A stretch of DNA of 64,000 nt, taken from contig NZ_DHOS01000002.1 in the NCBI RefSeq assembly GCF_002410825.1, forward strand, positions 62,001-126,000. Reading direction: 5' to 3'. Positions within the stretch are counted from its first letter, which is position 1. Every line of letters starts with the position of its first letter. Of the stretch, positions 27,241 to 37,116 are shown one piece after another. The notes beneath the pieces were generated by a model, which had not been told where the DNA came from, ran no database searches, and worked only from the letters and a program-made list of their open reading frames with translations. The DNA comes from Proteiniphilum sp. UBA5384 (GTDB lineage: Bacteria > Bacteroidota > Bacteroidia > Bacteroidales > Dysgonomonadaceae). Position numbers and translations under genes: made by a program.

Positions 27241-28194
27241 ATGCAAAACAGAAGAAGTTTTATCAAAAATGTATCCCTTTTCTCATTAGGGGGAATACTG
27301 ATGGGGAAATCCGATTTGGCAAATGCTTCCATAATGTCAAAATTTTTAACAAGCGCGGGGAAGAAGTTCGGATTGCAGATTTACTCTTTAGGAAAAGAAC
27401 TTTATGAAAATCTTCCTGAAGGGTTACAACGGATAAGCAGGATGGGCTATTCTACCCTGGAGTTGGCCGGTTACCGGGATGGAAAGATAAATAATATTGA
27501 AATGGGAGAATTCCGCAAGATGACAGATGATGCCGGCCTGAAGATTATCAGTTCGCATATGAATCCGCCGGTGCGTGAGTACAATTCCTCTAACAAGGGT
27601 GCAATAGTTGATTTCTGGAAAAAGGCAGCGGATGATCATGCCAAAATAGGAGTGCGCTATATTGTGCAACCGGGACAGCCTGTTACCCGTAGTACGGAAG
27701 AGGTATCCATTGTCTGTGAAGTTTTTAATGAAGCGGGTAGAATTGCCAAAGCCAACGGACTTATTTTTGGGTATCACAACCATGATATGGAATTTTCACG
27801 GGTGGTTCCTGGAGGGAAGGAAATGGTTTTCGGTCGTAGGGCGTTCGGTAGAGACATGCCTAAAGGTACGGAGGTTATATATGATGGATTCCTCAGGCAA
27901 ACGGATCCGGATCTGGTCATATTCGAATTGGATGTCTATTGGACTGTAATAGGACAAAACGATCCGCTGGAATATATGAAAAAGTATCCAGAGCGTATTC
28001 GGTTATTACATATCAAAGATAAAGAGGTATTGGGACAGTCGGGGATGATGAACTTCGAACAGATTTTTGTCCAGGCCTATAAAAATGGGATAGAAGACTA
28101 TTTTGTTGAATTGGAAGGAATCTCTTCGGGAACACAATTTGAAGGAGTGAAAGGGTGCGCTGATTATCTGCTGAAAGCTCCATTTGTAAAATGA
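27241..28194 (+). CDS. Exported sugar phosphate isomerase/epimerase-like TIM-barrel protein
   Basis: 317 residues. A twin-arginine-like signal (MQNRRSFIKNVSLFSLGGILMG, about 1-22) precedes a xylose-isomerase-like / AP-endonuclease-2 TIM barrel. Landmarks are FGLQIYSLGKELYENLP, GYSTLELAGYRDG, SSHMNPPVREY, FGYHNHDMEF, FELDVYWTVIGQNDPLEYMKKYPERIRLLHIKDK and the terminal YFVELEG. The His, Asp and Glu of the metal site (YHNH, ELD, HIKD, VELEG) are present. Relatives act on sugars or inositol-type ketoses. It lies 192 bases after the second Sus operon, and its periplasmic location suggests it modifies an imported sugar. Substrate unknown. Confidence 0.85.
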   Translation: MQNRRSFIKNVSLFSLGGILMGKSDLANASIMSKFLTSAGKKFGLQIYSLGKELYENLPEGLQRISRMGYSTLELAGYRDGKINNIEMGEFRKMTDDAGLKIISSHMNPPVREYNSSNKGAIVDFWKKAADDHAKIGVRYIVQPGQPVTRSTEEVSIVCEVFNEAGRIAKANGLIFGYHNHDMEFSRVVPGGKEMVFGRRAFGRDMPKGTEVIYDGFLRQTDPDLVIFELDVYWTVIGQNDPLEYMKKYPERIRLLHIKDKEVLGQSGMMNFEQIFVQAYKNGIEDYFVELEGISSGTQFEGVKGCADYLLKAPFVK

Positions 28195-28200
28195 TGGCTA

Positions 28201-28325
28201 TCGGGGGTTATGATTAAATCCCCGACCTTCAGATTACGGTAAAAAATAATTTATTTTTTAAATCCTTCATAATGTCGGGTTTTCACTTTCCTGCTTGGGG
28301 ATACGAAGTTTTTCATGTAATTTTG
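28201..28325 (+). promoter_or_regulatory. Hairpin and alaS promoter
   Basis: A short stem TCGGGG (28201-28206) / CCCCGA (28220-28225) may end the previous transcript. Further on, CTTG (28294-28297), 20 bases and TAATTTTG (28318-28325) fit the -33/-7 consensus and would start the alaS transcript about 55 bases before its ATG. Confidence 0.55.
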
Positions 28326-28387
28326 CATCTTGTCCGGGTTAGAGGATTTCTTAACGCCGTACAATGAATGCGTAACAGAATATTTAT

Positions 28388-31009
28388 ATGATCACTTCCA
28401 AAGAGATTAGACAATCGTTTAAAGATTTTTTCCAGTCGAAAGAACACCATATCGTGCCATCGGCTCCCATGGTGATAAAGGATGACCCTACACTGATGTT
28501 TACCAATGCGGGTATGAACCAGTTCAAGGATATCATTCTGGGTAATGCGCCGGCAAAATATTCCCGTGTGGCAGATTCGCAAAAATGTCTCCGAGTGAGC
28601 GGTAAGCATAACGACCTTGAGGAGGTGGGACATGATACCTATCACCACACCATGTTTGAGATGCTGGGTAACTGGTCATTCGGCGATTATTTCAAGAAAG
28701 AGGCAATTGGATGGGCATGGGAATATCTGACGGAGGTACTTGAACTGCCTGAAGACCGACTATATGTAACCGTATTTGAAGGGGCTTCCGACGAAGGCCT
28801 CGAGAGGGATAATGAAGCGGCCGCTTATTGGGAAAAATATCTTTCTAAAGAACGCATCGTTAATGGTAATAAACACGATAATTTCTGGGAGATGGGGGAT
28901 ACAGGTCCTTGCGGCCCCTGCTCCGAAATCCATATCGATCTCCGTCCTGAAGAGGAACGGACTAAAATAGACGGTTTGCGGCTAGTGAACCGGAATCACC
29001 CACAGGTAATCGAAATTTGGAACCTGGTATTCATGCAATATAACCGTAAGGCGGACGGCTCGTTAGAACCGCTACCGGCGAAAGTGATTGATACCGGAAT
29101 GGGGTTTGAGCGGCTTTGCATGGCAGTACAAGGGAAATTGTCGAACTACGATACCGACCTTTTCCAGCCTGTAATCCGTAAAATAGGAGAGATATGCAAT
29201 ACGCTCTACGGCGAAGATCCTGCCAAAGATGTGGCGATGCGCGTTGTGGCGGATCATTTGCGCACTATTGCTTTCTCCATCACGGACGGGCAACTCCCCT
29301 CGAATGCCAAAGCAGGCTATGTAATCCGCCGTATCTTGCGACGGGCAGTGCGCTACGGTTATACTTTCCTGGGTATGCACGAGCCGTTCATGTACCGGTT
29401 AATCCCTACGCTTATTGAAGTGATGGGAGAGGCTTATCCTGAACTGCCTGCACAACAGGGGCTTATTGAGAAGGTGATGAAGGAAGAGGAGGAATCCTTT
29501 TTGCGCACGCTGGAGACCGGTATCCGTTTATTAGAGAAAAACCTGCCCGAACAGGAGGGTGGGGAGTTAAATGGTGAGGTGGCTTTCCAGTTGTATGATA
29601 CTTTTGGCTTCCCATTAGATCTGACGGAGTTGATCCTGCGTGAATACGGTATGACGGTGGATGTGGCAGGTTTCAATACCGAAATGGAGAAGCAGAAACA
29701 ACGTGCACGAAATGCCGCTGCCGTAGAGACAGGCGACTGGACAAAGGTATGTGACGGCGAGCCGGAATTTACCGGATACGACGAGACGGAAACTGCCGGA
29801 ACCCGGATTCTCCGTTATCGTGTGGTAAAACAAAAAAATCGCGAATTCTTCCAGATCGTACTTTCCCGTTCACCCTTTTATGCCGAAATGGGGGGACAGG
29901 TAGGGGATACCGGCTGGTTGATTCCTGAAGAAGGGGAGAAGATAGAAGTCTTTAATACCAAGCGGGAGAATAATCTTGCAGTCCATTTTACACGTAAATT
30001 GCCCGCAAATATAGAAGGAACTTTTACTGCACGTATTGATACGGAAAAGAGAACGGCTACTGAGTGTAACCATACTGCCACCCACCTGATGCATGAAGCA
30101 CTCCGTGAGGTGTTGGGAACCCATGTGGAGCAAAAAGGATCGTATGTGTCTCCCAATCTGTTGCGGTTCGATTTCTCCCACTTTGCAAAGATGACACCTG
30201 AAGAGATCCGTCAGGTAGAACGACGGGTAACGGCCGGGATACGGAGTGATTATCCTATTGAAGAACATCGACATGTGCCGATTGAAGAGGCGAAAGCCCA
30301 GGGAGCGATGGCTCTGTTCGGCGAGAAATATGGCGATGATGTACGTACGGTGCGTTTCGGCTCCTCTATCGAATTATGTGGGGGTACGCATATCTCTTCT
30401 ACAGGTCGTATCGGTACATTTCGCATCATTACCGAAAGCGCTATTTCTGCCGGTGTACGCCGCATTGAAGCAATCACGGCGAAAGCGTGTGAAGATTATC
30501 TCTATGCCAAAGAAGATGTGATGGCAGAGATAAAGAATCTCCTGCATAATGCACCCGATGTGATGTTGGGTATCCGTCGGTTAATTGCCGACAATGAGGA
30601 GAAGGAGAAAGAGTTGCAGGAGTATGTGCAAGAGAAGACCGAACAGTTGAAGCGATGGATCATTGATAAAAAACAGGATATACATGGAATCACTCTCTTT
30701 AAGGTGGTCATGCCGATAGGGCCGGTTGATGTGATGAAGAATATCGCTTATCAATTGAAAGGACAATTCCCGGAAAAGATGATGTTTGTCGCGGGGACTT
30801 CTACAGAGGATAAACCCAACCTTACGGTGATGCTTACCGACGACCTGGTGGCTACTGGCCTTCATGCAGGAAATATGGTGCGTGAAGCTGCCAAATATAT
30901 TCAGGGAGGTGGAGGAGGACAACCCCACTTTGCTACTGCAGGAGGAAAAAAAACTGATGGACTGATTGAGGCAGTAGAATCTATTGTGCAAAAACTGAAT
31001 GATTATTAG
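28388..31009 (+). CDS. alaS: Alanyl-tRNA synthetase
   Basis: 873 residues, the normal length. Class II catalytic core at the N-terminus (APMVIKDDPTLMFTNAGMNQFKDIILG, RVADSQKCLRVSGKHNDLEEVG, FEMLGNWSFGDYFKKEAI). The editing domain has the zinc-binding HTATHLMHEAL and CGGTHISSTGRIG motifs. The C-Ala/DHH-type C-terminus contains GGGGGQPHFATAGG. It charges tRNA-Ala in the cytoplasm. It separates two Sus-type loci and is transcribed in the same direction. Confidence 0.98.
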   Translation: MITSKEIRQSFKDFFQSKEHHIVPSAPMVIKDDPTLMFTNAGMNQFKDIILGNAPAKYSRVADSQKCLRVSGKHNDLEEVGHDTYHHTMFEMLGNWSFGDYFKKEAIGWAWEYLTEVLELPEDRLYVTVFEGASDEGLERDNEAAAYWEKYLSKERIVNGNKHDNFWEMGDTGPCGPCSEIHIDLRPEEERTKIDGLRLVNRNHPQVIEIWNLVFMQYNRKADGSLEPLPAKVIDTGMGFERLCMAVQGKLSNYDTDLFQPVIRKIGEICNTLYGEDPAKDVAMRVVADHLRTIAFSITDGQLPSNAKAGYVIRRILRRAVRYGYTFLGMHEPFMYRLIPTLIEVMGEAYPELPAQQGLIEKVMKEEEESFLRTLETGIRLLEKNLPEQEGGELNGEVAFQLYDTFGFPLDLTELILREYGMTVDVAGFNTEMEKQKQRARNAAAVETGDWTKVCDGEPEFTGYDETETAGTRILRYRVVKQKNREFFQIVLSRSPFYAEMGGQVGDTGWLIPEEGEKIEVFNTKRENNLAVHFTRKLPANIEGTFTARIDTEKRTATECNHTATHLMHEALREVLGTHVEQKGSYVSPNLLRFDFSHFAKMTPEEIRQVERRVTAGIRSDYPIEEHRHVPIEEAKAQGAMALFGEKYGDDVRTVRFGSSIELCGGTHISSTGRIGTFRIITESAISAGVRRIEAITAKACEDYLYAKEDVMAEIKNLLHNAPDVMLGIRRLIADNEEKEKELQEYVQEKTEQLKRWIIDKKQDIHGITLFKVVMPIGPVDVMKNIAYQLKGQFPEKMMFVAGTSTEDKPNLTVMLTDDLVATGLHAGNMVREAAKYIQGGGGGQPHFATAGGKKTDGLIEAVESIVQKLNDY

Positions 31010-31164
31010 TGCTTCGTGCGATAATGGCTGTGCTGATAATATTGGAATTGAAAAACACATGATCCATTCACGATGGATAGGGTATGAATATTGTAGGATT
31101 TGTACTCAAAAACATGAATAATAAGGTAGCGATATTGTTGCTTCGGGAACTCTTTTTTCGGATT

Positions 31165-31234
31165 GACAGTATTATTCTCTGTTTTGACTGAATTTTTGTA
31201 TCCTCATTAAATGCTATCATTTACATTTGTATCC
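31165..31234 (+). promoter_or_regulatory. Copy A of a 70-bp promoter element shared by both units of the HTCS locus
   Basis: Matches 33727-33796 at 61 of 70 positions. It contains the invariant core TGTTTTGACTGAATTTTTG (31180-31198) and ends with the -7 element TACATTTG (31222-31229). It lies in the 324-base gap between alaS and the GH35 gene, which otherwise shows nothing I can support. It is probably the promoter plus activator-binding site of the HTCS regulator encoded at 42.8 kb. Confidence 0.75.
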
Positions 31235-31333
31235 TCATATCTAATAGTTTATTTTTCTTGATAATCAGTAAACTTGGATCTGATCATCTCTCCGTGACTA
31301 TAGGCTTTACTTTAGTACATATCAAGATTAATT

Positions 31334-33670
31334 ATGAAATTGAATAAACTGGTATTACTGGCAATGTTTTTGTCGATATTATTAGGTGGCTGTATTACAA
31401 AAGGCTCCTTTGAAGCAGGTGACAATACTTTCTTACTTAATGGAGAGCCCTTTGTGATCAAAGCGGCCGAATTACACTATCCCCGTATCCCCAAAGAGTA
31501 TTGGGAGCATCGTATTCAGGCGACTAAAGCATTGGGCATGAATACTATTTGTCTATATGTTTTTTGGAACTATCATGAGCCGGAGGAAGGTCTATATGAC
31601 TTTTCCGGACAGAAAGATATTGCTGCTTTTTGCCGTTTGGCACAAAAGCATGGTATGTATGTAATTGTCCGTCCCGGTCCGTATGTGTGTGCGGAATGGG
31701 AAATGGGCGGGCTTCCTTGGTGGCTGTTGAAAAAACATGGTATCGGACTTCGTGAACAGAATCCTTATTTTATGGAACGTACCAGATTGTTCATGAATGA
31801 GGTAGGCAAACAACTCGCAAGCTTACAAATCAACCATGGTGGAAATATCATCATGGTGCAAGTTGAAAACGAATACGGCGCATTTGGTACAGATAAACCT
31901 TATGTGGCCGCAATTCGTGATATTGTCAAAGACGCCGGATTTACCGGTATACCATTGTTCCAGTGCGATTGGAATTCCAACTTTGAGAACAATGCGCTCG
32001 AAGATTTAGTATGGACAATCAATTTTGGAACAGGAGCCAATATTGATGACCAGTTCAGACGTTTAAAAGAGCTTCGGCCCAATGCTCCACTTATGTGTAG
32101 TGAATTCTGGTCGGGTTGGTTTGACCATTGGGGTGCTAACCATGAAACGCGCAGCGCCGAGTCATTGGTAGCGGGATTGAAAGAGATGCTCGATCAGAAT
32201 ATCTCGTTCAGCTTATACATGACACATGGAGGAACAAGCTTCGGCCATTGGGGCGGTGCCAATTTCCCCAACTTTTCCCCGACTTGCACTTCTTATGATT
32301 ACGATGCACCCATAGGTGAATCGGGAAATATCACACCTAAATATCACGAAGTGAGAAACCTGCTGAAGAATTATTTGCCGGAAGGGCAGATACTTCCGGA
32401 GGTGCCCGATTCTATTCCGACTATACATATCCCGGCATTTGCACTAACCGAAACGGCCTTGTTATTTGATAATCTGTCGGAAGCTAAACAAAGTGAGAAT
32501 ATTCAGTCGATGGAGTTTTTTGATCAAGGCTGGGGAAGCATTCTTTATCGTACTGCCCTTGACGTTTCTGATGAGGAACAAACATTGATAATCACCGAGG
32601 CGCATGACTGGGCGCAGGTATTTCTCGATGGTGAGAAGATCGCAACCCTTAGTCGTTTGAAAGGGGAGGGAACAGTAAAACTACCTCCCTTAAAAGAAGG
32701 AGCGCAGCTTGATATTTTGGTGGAAGCAATGGGACGCATGAATTTCGGAAAAGGAATCTATGACTGGAAAGGCATTACCGAAAAAGTTGAGATACAGAAC
32801 GGCAAAGAGACGAAAGAATTAAAGAACTGGCAGATATATAGTATTCCGGTTGATTATGCATTTGTGAAAAATAAGCAATTCAAAAAAGAAGCGAATACTA
32901 CAAATCATCCGGCATATTACAAAGGTACGTTTATGCTCGATGAAGTGGGTGATACTTTTTTTGATATGACTAATTGGAGCAAGGGGATGGTCTGGGTCAA
33001 CGGTTGCACCATAGGTCGTTATTGGGAGATAGGCCCTCAACAGACATTGTATATGCCGGGGTGCTGGCTTAAAAAAGGAGAGAACGAAATTATCATACTC
33101 GATATGGCATCTCCTTCAAAACCTGAAACCCAAGGATTAAGAAAACCGATACTTGATATGCTCAGGGGACACGGAGCTTATGCACATCGAAAACTGGGGG
33201 AAATCCTGAATCTGAGGGAAGAAACTCCTGTTTTTCAAAGTGCATTTAAATCCGGTAACGGTTGGCAACACGTCGAATTTGGCAAGGAAATTGAAGCGCG
33301 ATTCTTCTGTCTTGAGGCTTTGACTTCTCATGGAGGCGATGATTATGCAGCGATTGCCGAATTGGAATTATTGGGTGAAGATGGTAAAAAGGTATCCCGT
33401 CAACATTGGAAAGTTATATATGCCGATAGCGAAGAATTGGATGATGCTAATCACGTAGCCACCAATATTTTTGACCTTCAGGAATCTACTTTCTGGTATA
33501 CGAATTATTCTTCGTCTCATCCTACATATCCGCATCATATCGTCATTGATCTTGGGGAAGACAGGAAGATAACCGGGTTTTCCTATCTTCCGCGGGCTGA
33601 AGCAAATAAGCCGGGCATGATTAAGGATTATAAGATTTTTATAAAAACGACTCCTTTTATTTTAAAATAA
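31334..33670 (+). CDS. GH35 beta-galactosidase with C-terminal discoidin-like domain
   Basis: 778 residues. Lipoprotein signal (LLGGC, Cys20). The GH35 TIM barrel (about 28-350) has ELHYPRIPKEYWEHRIQATKALGMNTICLYVFWNYHEPEEG, RPGPYVCAEWEMGGLPWWLL, acid/base Glu180 in QVENEYG and nucleophile Glu257 in CSEFWSGWFDHWG. Galactose-binding-like beta domains follow (about 390-620). The end (about 640-778, YAAIAELELLGEDGK, SSHPTYPHHIVIDLGEDRKITGFSYLPR) is an F5/8 type C domain. It releases terminal beta-galactose, probably at the cell surface or in the periplasm. It has its own copy of the locus promoter element. Confidence 0.94.
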   Translation: MKLNKLVLLAMFLSILLGGCITKGSFEAGDNTFLLNGEPFVIKAAELHYPRIPKEYWEHRIQATKALGMNTICLYVFWNYHEPEEGLYDFSGQKDIAAFCRLAQKHGMYVIVRPGPYVCAEWEMGGLPWWLLKKHGIGLREQNPYFMERTRLFMNEVGKQLASLQINHGGNIIMVQVENEYGAFGTDKPYVAAIRDIVKDAGFTGIPLFQCDWNSNFENNALEDLVWTINFGTGANIDDQFRRLKELRPNAPLMCSEFWSGWFDHWGANHETRSAESLVAGLKEMLDQNISFSLYMTHGGTSFGHWGGANFPNFSPTCTSYDYDAPIGESGNITPKYHEVRNLLKNYLPEGQILPEVPDSIPTIHIPAFALTETALLFDNLSEAKQSENIQSMEFFDQGWGSILYRTALDVSDEEQTLIITEAHDWAQVFLDGEKIATLSRLKGEGTVKLPPLKEGAQLDILVEAMGRMNFGKGIYDWKGITEKVEIQNGKETKELKNWQIYSIPVDYAFVKNKQFKKEANTTNHPAYYKGTFMLDEVGDTFFDMTNWSKGMVWVNGCTIGRYWEIGPQQTLYMPGCWLKKGENEIIILDMASPSKPETQGLRKPILDMLRGHGAYAHRKLGEILNLREETPVFQSAFKSGNGWQHVEFGKEIEARFFCLEALTSHGGDDYAAIAELELLGEDGKKVSRQHWKVIYADSEELDDANHVATNIFDLQESTFWYTNYSSSHPTYPHHIVIDLGEDRKITGFSYLPRAEANKPGMIKDYKIFIKTTPFILK

Positions 33671-33726
33671 AATATTTGGAAATTAGTGAGTTGTATACTT
33701 TTTTTTGTAAAAAATCTTTCAGGGAT

Positions 33727-33796
33727 GACAGTATTGTTCGGTGTTTTGACTGAATTTTTGCATCATCATTAAAGGCTATCCTGTACATTTGCATCC
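33727..33796 (+). promoter_or_regulatory. Copy B of the 70-bp promoter element, before susC
   Basis: Same element as 31165-31234, with the core TGTTTTGACTGAATTTTTG (33742-33760) and TACATTTG at 33784-33791. It sits in a 332-base gene-free gap and leaves a leader of about 200 bases before the SusC gene. Differences between the copies are scattered, as expected for a duplicated regulatory site rather than a mobile element. Confidence 0.75.
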
Positions 33797-34002
33797 CAAT
33801 AATATGATTCAATTTAACGAAATAGTATTATTCTATTAGCGAATAAGTACTATGATAGACCATAAACTGTTGTCAATTGAAGATTTTAATGCGGCAATTA
33901 TGAGGCTTGCGTATTCGGTTTTGACTTTTCCCCGCAATTGTAGACTTTATTTTGAAATAAATCCAGATACTATAAAAGATTAATTATTTTAATTCATTAT
34001 TT

Positions 34003-37000
34003 ATGTTAAATTTAAAACTGTCATGTTGTTTCTTGTTGGCATTGTTTGGGATGCTGTCTGTTTCGGCAACACCGATCGGGAAAGACACTAATGTACAACA
34101 GCAAAAGAATACCCGTTTATTGACCGGTGTGGTGATTGATGCTGCTACCGGAGAAACTCTTATCGGGGCTACCGTTGTGGAGCTAAATACAACTAATGGA
34201 GCCGTCACCAATATGGATGGTGAATTTAGTATCAATTTAATTGGGAAAAACGAAATTGAAGTTTCTTATATCGGGTATAAGAAAGCGATATTGGATGTCT
34301 CTAATATCTCTTTTATCGAGGTCAAACTTCAATCTGATAACGAACTCGAAGAAGTTGTTATTGTCGGGGCAGGATCACAGAAAAAGATTTCTGTGACGGG
34401 AGCCATCAACTCCGTGACCGGAGAGCAGTTAAAAACGTCCAGCTCTTCACTTACCACTAATCTGGCGGGTAAGTTGGCTGGTGTCATCTCGATGACTAAC
34501 TCGGGAGAGCCGGGAAGGGCTTCGGAGTTTTATATCAGAGGAATTGGTACGTTTGGAGGCCGCTCTACACCGCTTATCTTGTTGGATGATGTTGAAATCT
34601 CATCGGGTGATCTGAACCGTATCCCTGCTGAAACCATTGCGAGCTTTACTGTACTGAAAGATGCTTCGGCCACGGCTATCTATGGTGTACGAGGTGCGAA
34701 CGGTGTGATGTTGATTACCACCAAGAACGGTGAGGAAAATACCCGTGCCAAGATTGGAGTTTCTATCGAGAATTCCTTTCAACAACCCATGCGTTTCCCC
34801 GAGTTTGTAGACGGAGGGACCTGGATGGAACTTTATAATGAAGGCTTACTCGCACGTGGAGGTTCTACGCCCAGGTATACCCAGGATCAGATCGATTTGA
34901 CGCGGAGCCATCAATATCCCTATACCTATCCTGATGTGGATTGGGCAAAAGTACTGTTTCGTGATTTCAATATGAATCAACGGGCCAATATCAACATTAC
35001 GGGAGGTGGAAACCGGATCACATATTACATGAGTTTGAACTTTAGCCATGATACCGGTATTGTGAATGCTCCCGGTGATTATGTTTTCAACAATAATATT
35101 CATCATTATAACTATAATTTCCAGAATAATCTGTCTTACAAATTGTCGAATATCACTAAAATCTCATTGAACCTTAATGCCCAGATAGGAGAGAAGCGGG
35201 GACTTAGTGAAAATCCTGCCGACCTGTTTAATTACATGTATAACGCCAATCCTGTTTTATTCCCCGCAACCTTGCCATCGGAAGAGAGTGACGATCATAT
35301 CAGGTTTGGAACGATCAAGAAATCGGGAAATACCGATTACCGGAATCCTTATGCGGCAATGATGGATGATTATAGCGTAACAAAGGATAACAAATTGAAC
35401 GTCTTACTCAAATTGGACCAAAAGCTTGATTTTATCACACAAGGATTGGCCGTGAATGGTCTAGTTAACTGGAATAATTATTCGAGGGCCAATTTTTACC
35501 AATCGAGAACTCCTTATTATTATCTTGTAGACAACATATCTGAAACTGATCCTTCCGTCTATGACGCTGTATTGCATAAGCCGGGAGATCAGTTTATTAC
35601 TGAGAAATATAATGAGCCTTTTTCTGATCAGGTATTTTATTTTGATACGCGGTTGAACTATAACCGTAAATTTGGAGATCATACATTGGGAGGACTTTTA
35701 ATGTATATGATGCGGGATTATCGTCCAAACAAAGCCCTGTCTGAGCGTAACCAGGGACTTTCCGGACGTGTTACTTATGATTTTGCACAACGTTATTTTG
35801 CTGAGGTTAATTTTGGCTATAACGGAACAGAGCGTTTGGCGAAAGAAAATAGATTTGAACTATTCCCTGCCGTATCCGCCGGTTGGGTACCCAGCAACGA
35901 GGCTTTCTGGGAGCCGCTTGGCAATATTGTTGATTACCTGAAAATTAGAGGATCTTACGGGTTGGTTGGAAGCGACGGTTTTCAGAATTTCTCTCATTTC
36001 ACCTATTTTGACGAAGTTTCTCTTAACGGAGGCGGTAAGTATATTTTCGGACCGGCGGTAGATACGAAGATTCAATTTACATCTCCCGGGGTGACAGCAT
36101 ATGCCGTTGATGGAGCCACCTGGGAACGGGTGAAGAAACTCGACATCGGGGTTGATTTTTCCTTGTTCCGGGAGGTAAACGTGACGTTTGATTATTTCAA
36201 GGACCGTCGGGAGCGTATCATGCTTAAAAGAGGTTCATGGCCCGATATAGCGGGATATTGGAGTGCCGTACCCTGGGGACAAGTTGGAGAAGCTGAAAAT
36301 CATGGAGTGGAATTCAGTGTGAATTGGACGCATAAGTTTAATAAGGATTGGGAAGTTGATTTACGTTCTAATTTTACTTATACACAAAACAAATACCTGG
36401 AATACGACGAGCCTGATTATCCGTATGTCTGGCAGACTCGCAAAGGAAAACCCCTTGATGGTTACCGGGTAATGGGTTACATTGCCGAAGGGTTATTTGC
36501 CAGTGAAGAAGAAATTGCCCATAGTCCGGATCAACAATTGGGGAGCCAGGTACGACCGGGTGACATCAAATATCGGGATGTGGATGGCAACGGAATTATT
36601 AACAGCTTGGATGAAGTAATGATTTCTCCGTATGGCTGGCGACCACGCATCCAATACGGAATCGGGTCAACTGTCCGTTGGAAGAAATGGGATCTGGGTG
36701 TTTTCTTTAACGGATCGGCTAAACGTTCTATTTATATCAGTGGTATAACACCGTTCGGCAATGACTTGAACAATGTGATGAAGTTTATCTCCAAGGACCA
36801 CTGGTCTATGATCAATCCGAATCCCGATGCCGCTTATCCTCGATTGGGGATCACCGACAGCGATGTAAAAAATAATACCGTAACGAGTACCTATTGGCTG
36901 CGTAACGGAAATTTCATCCGTTTCAAAACGTTGGAAGTGGGGTATAACTTTAAATTAGGCAGGCTTTATCTTAATGGTGATAATATCGCTGTCTGGAGCC

Positions 37001-37086
37001 CTTTCAAACTTTGGGATCCTGAGTTGGCCTGGAATGCCTATCCTCTGTCCAGGACATTTACCCTGGGAATGCAGTTTCATTTTTAA
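34003..37086 (+). CDS. SusC-family TonB-linked outer-membrane transporter
   Basis: 1027 residues. Signal peptide (about 1-22, ending VSA), carboxypeptidase-regulatory-like domain (about 41-120, LTGVVIDAATGETLIGATVVELNTTNG), plug with TVLKDASATAIYGVRGANGVMLITTKNGE, and a barrel ending TFTLGMQFHF. It is the transporter of the third locus; SusD follows after 30 bases. Transcription is likely from promoter copy B under HTCS control. Confidence 0.95.
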   Translation: MLNLKLSCCFLLALFGMLSVSATPIGKDTNVQQQKNTRLLTGVVIDAATGETLIGATVVELNTTNGAVTNMDGEFSINLIGKNEIEVSYIGYKKAILDVSNISFIEVKLQSDNELEEVVIVGAGSQKKISVTGAINSVTGEQLKTSSSSLTTNLAGKLAGVISMTNSGEPGRASEFYIRGIGTFGGRSTPLILLDDVEISSGDLNRIPAETIASFTVLKDASATAIYGVRGANGVMLITTKNGEENTRAKIGVSIENSFQQPMRFPEFVDGGTWMELYNEGLLARGGSTPRYTQDQIDLTRSHQYPYTYPDVDWAKVLFRDFNMNQRANINITGGGNRITYYMSLNFSHDTGIVNAPGDYVFNNNIHHYNYNFQNNLSYKLSNITKISLNLNAQIGEKRGLSENPADLFNYMYNANPVLFPATLPSEESDDHIRFGTIKKSGNTDYRNPYAAMMDDYSVTKDNKLNVLLKLDQKLDFITQGLAVNGLVNWNNYSRANFYQSRTPYYYLVDNISETDPSVYDAVLHKPGDQFITEKYNEPFSDQVFYFDTRLNYNRKFGDHTLGGLLMYMMRDYRPNKALSERNQGLSGRVTYDFAQRYFAEVNFGYNGTERLAKENRFELFPAVSAGWVPSNEAFWEPLGNIVDYLKIRGSYGLVGSDGFQNFSHFTYFDEVSLNGGGKYIFGPAVDTKIQFTSPGVTAYAVDGATWERVKKLDIGVDFSLFREVNVTFDYFKDRRERIMLKRGSWPDIAGYWSAVPWGQVGEAENHGVEFSVNWTHKFNKDWEVDLRSNFTYTQNKYLEYDEPDYPYVWQTRKGKPLDGYRVMGYIAEGLFASEEEIAHSPDQQLGSQVRPGDIKYRDVDGNGIINSLDEVMISPYGWRPRIQYGIGSTVRWKKWDLGVFFNGSAKRSIYISGITPFGNDLNNVMKFISKDHWSMINPNPDAAYPRLGITDSDVKNNTVTSTYWLRNGNFIRFKTLEVGYNFKLGRLYLNGDNIAVWSPFKLWDPELAWNAYPLSRTFTLGMQFHF

Positions 37087-37116
37087 TCAGGAAAATAATA
37101 AAACTTATACAAGACA

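Noticed and set aside
31165..33796. The two 70-bp repeats as remnants of a mobile element
   Set aside because: No transposase, terminal inverted repeats or target duplications; both copies sit at matching promoter positions and end in the same -7 element, so a regulatory duplication explains them better.
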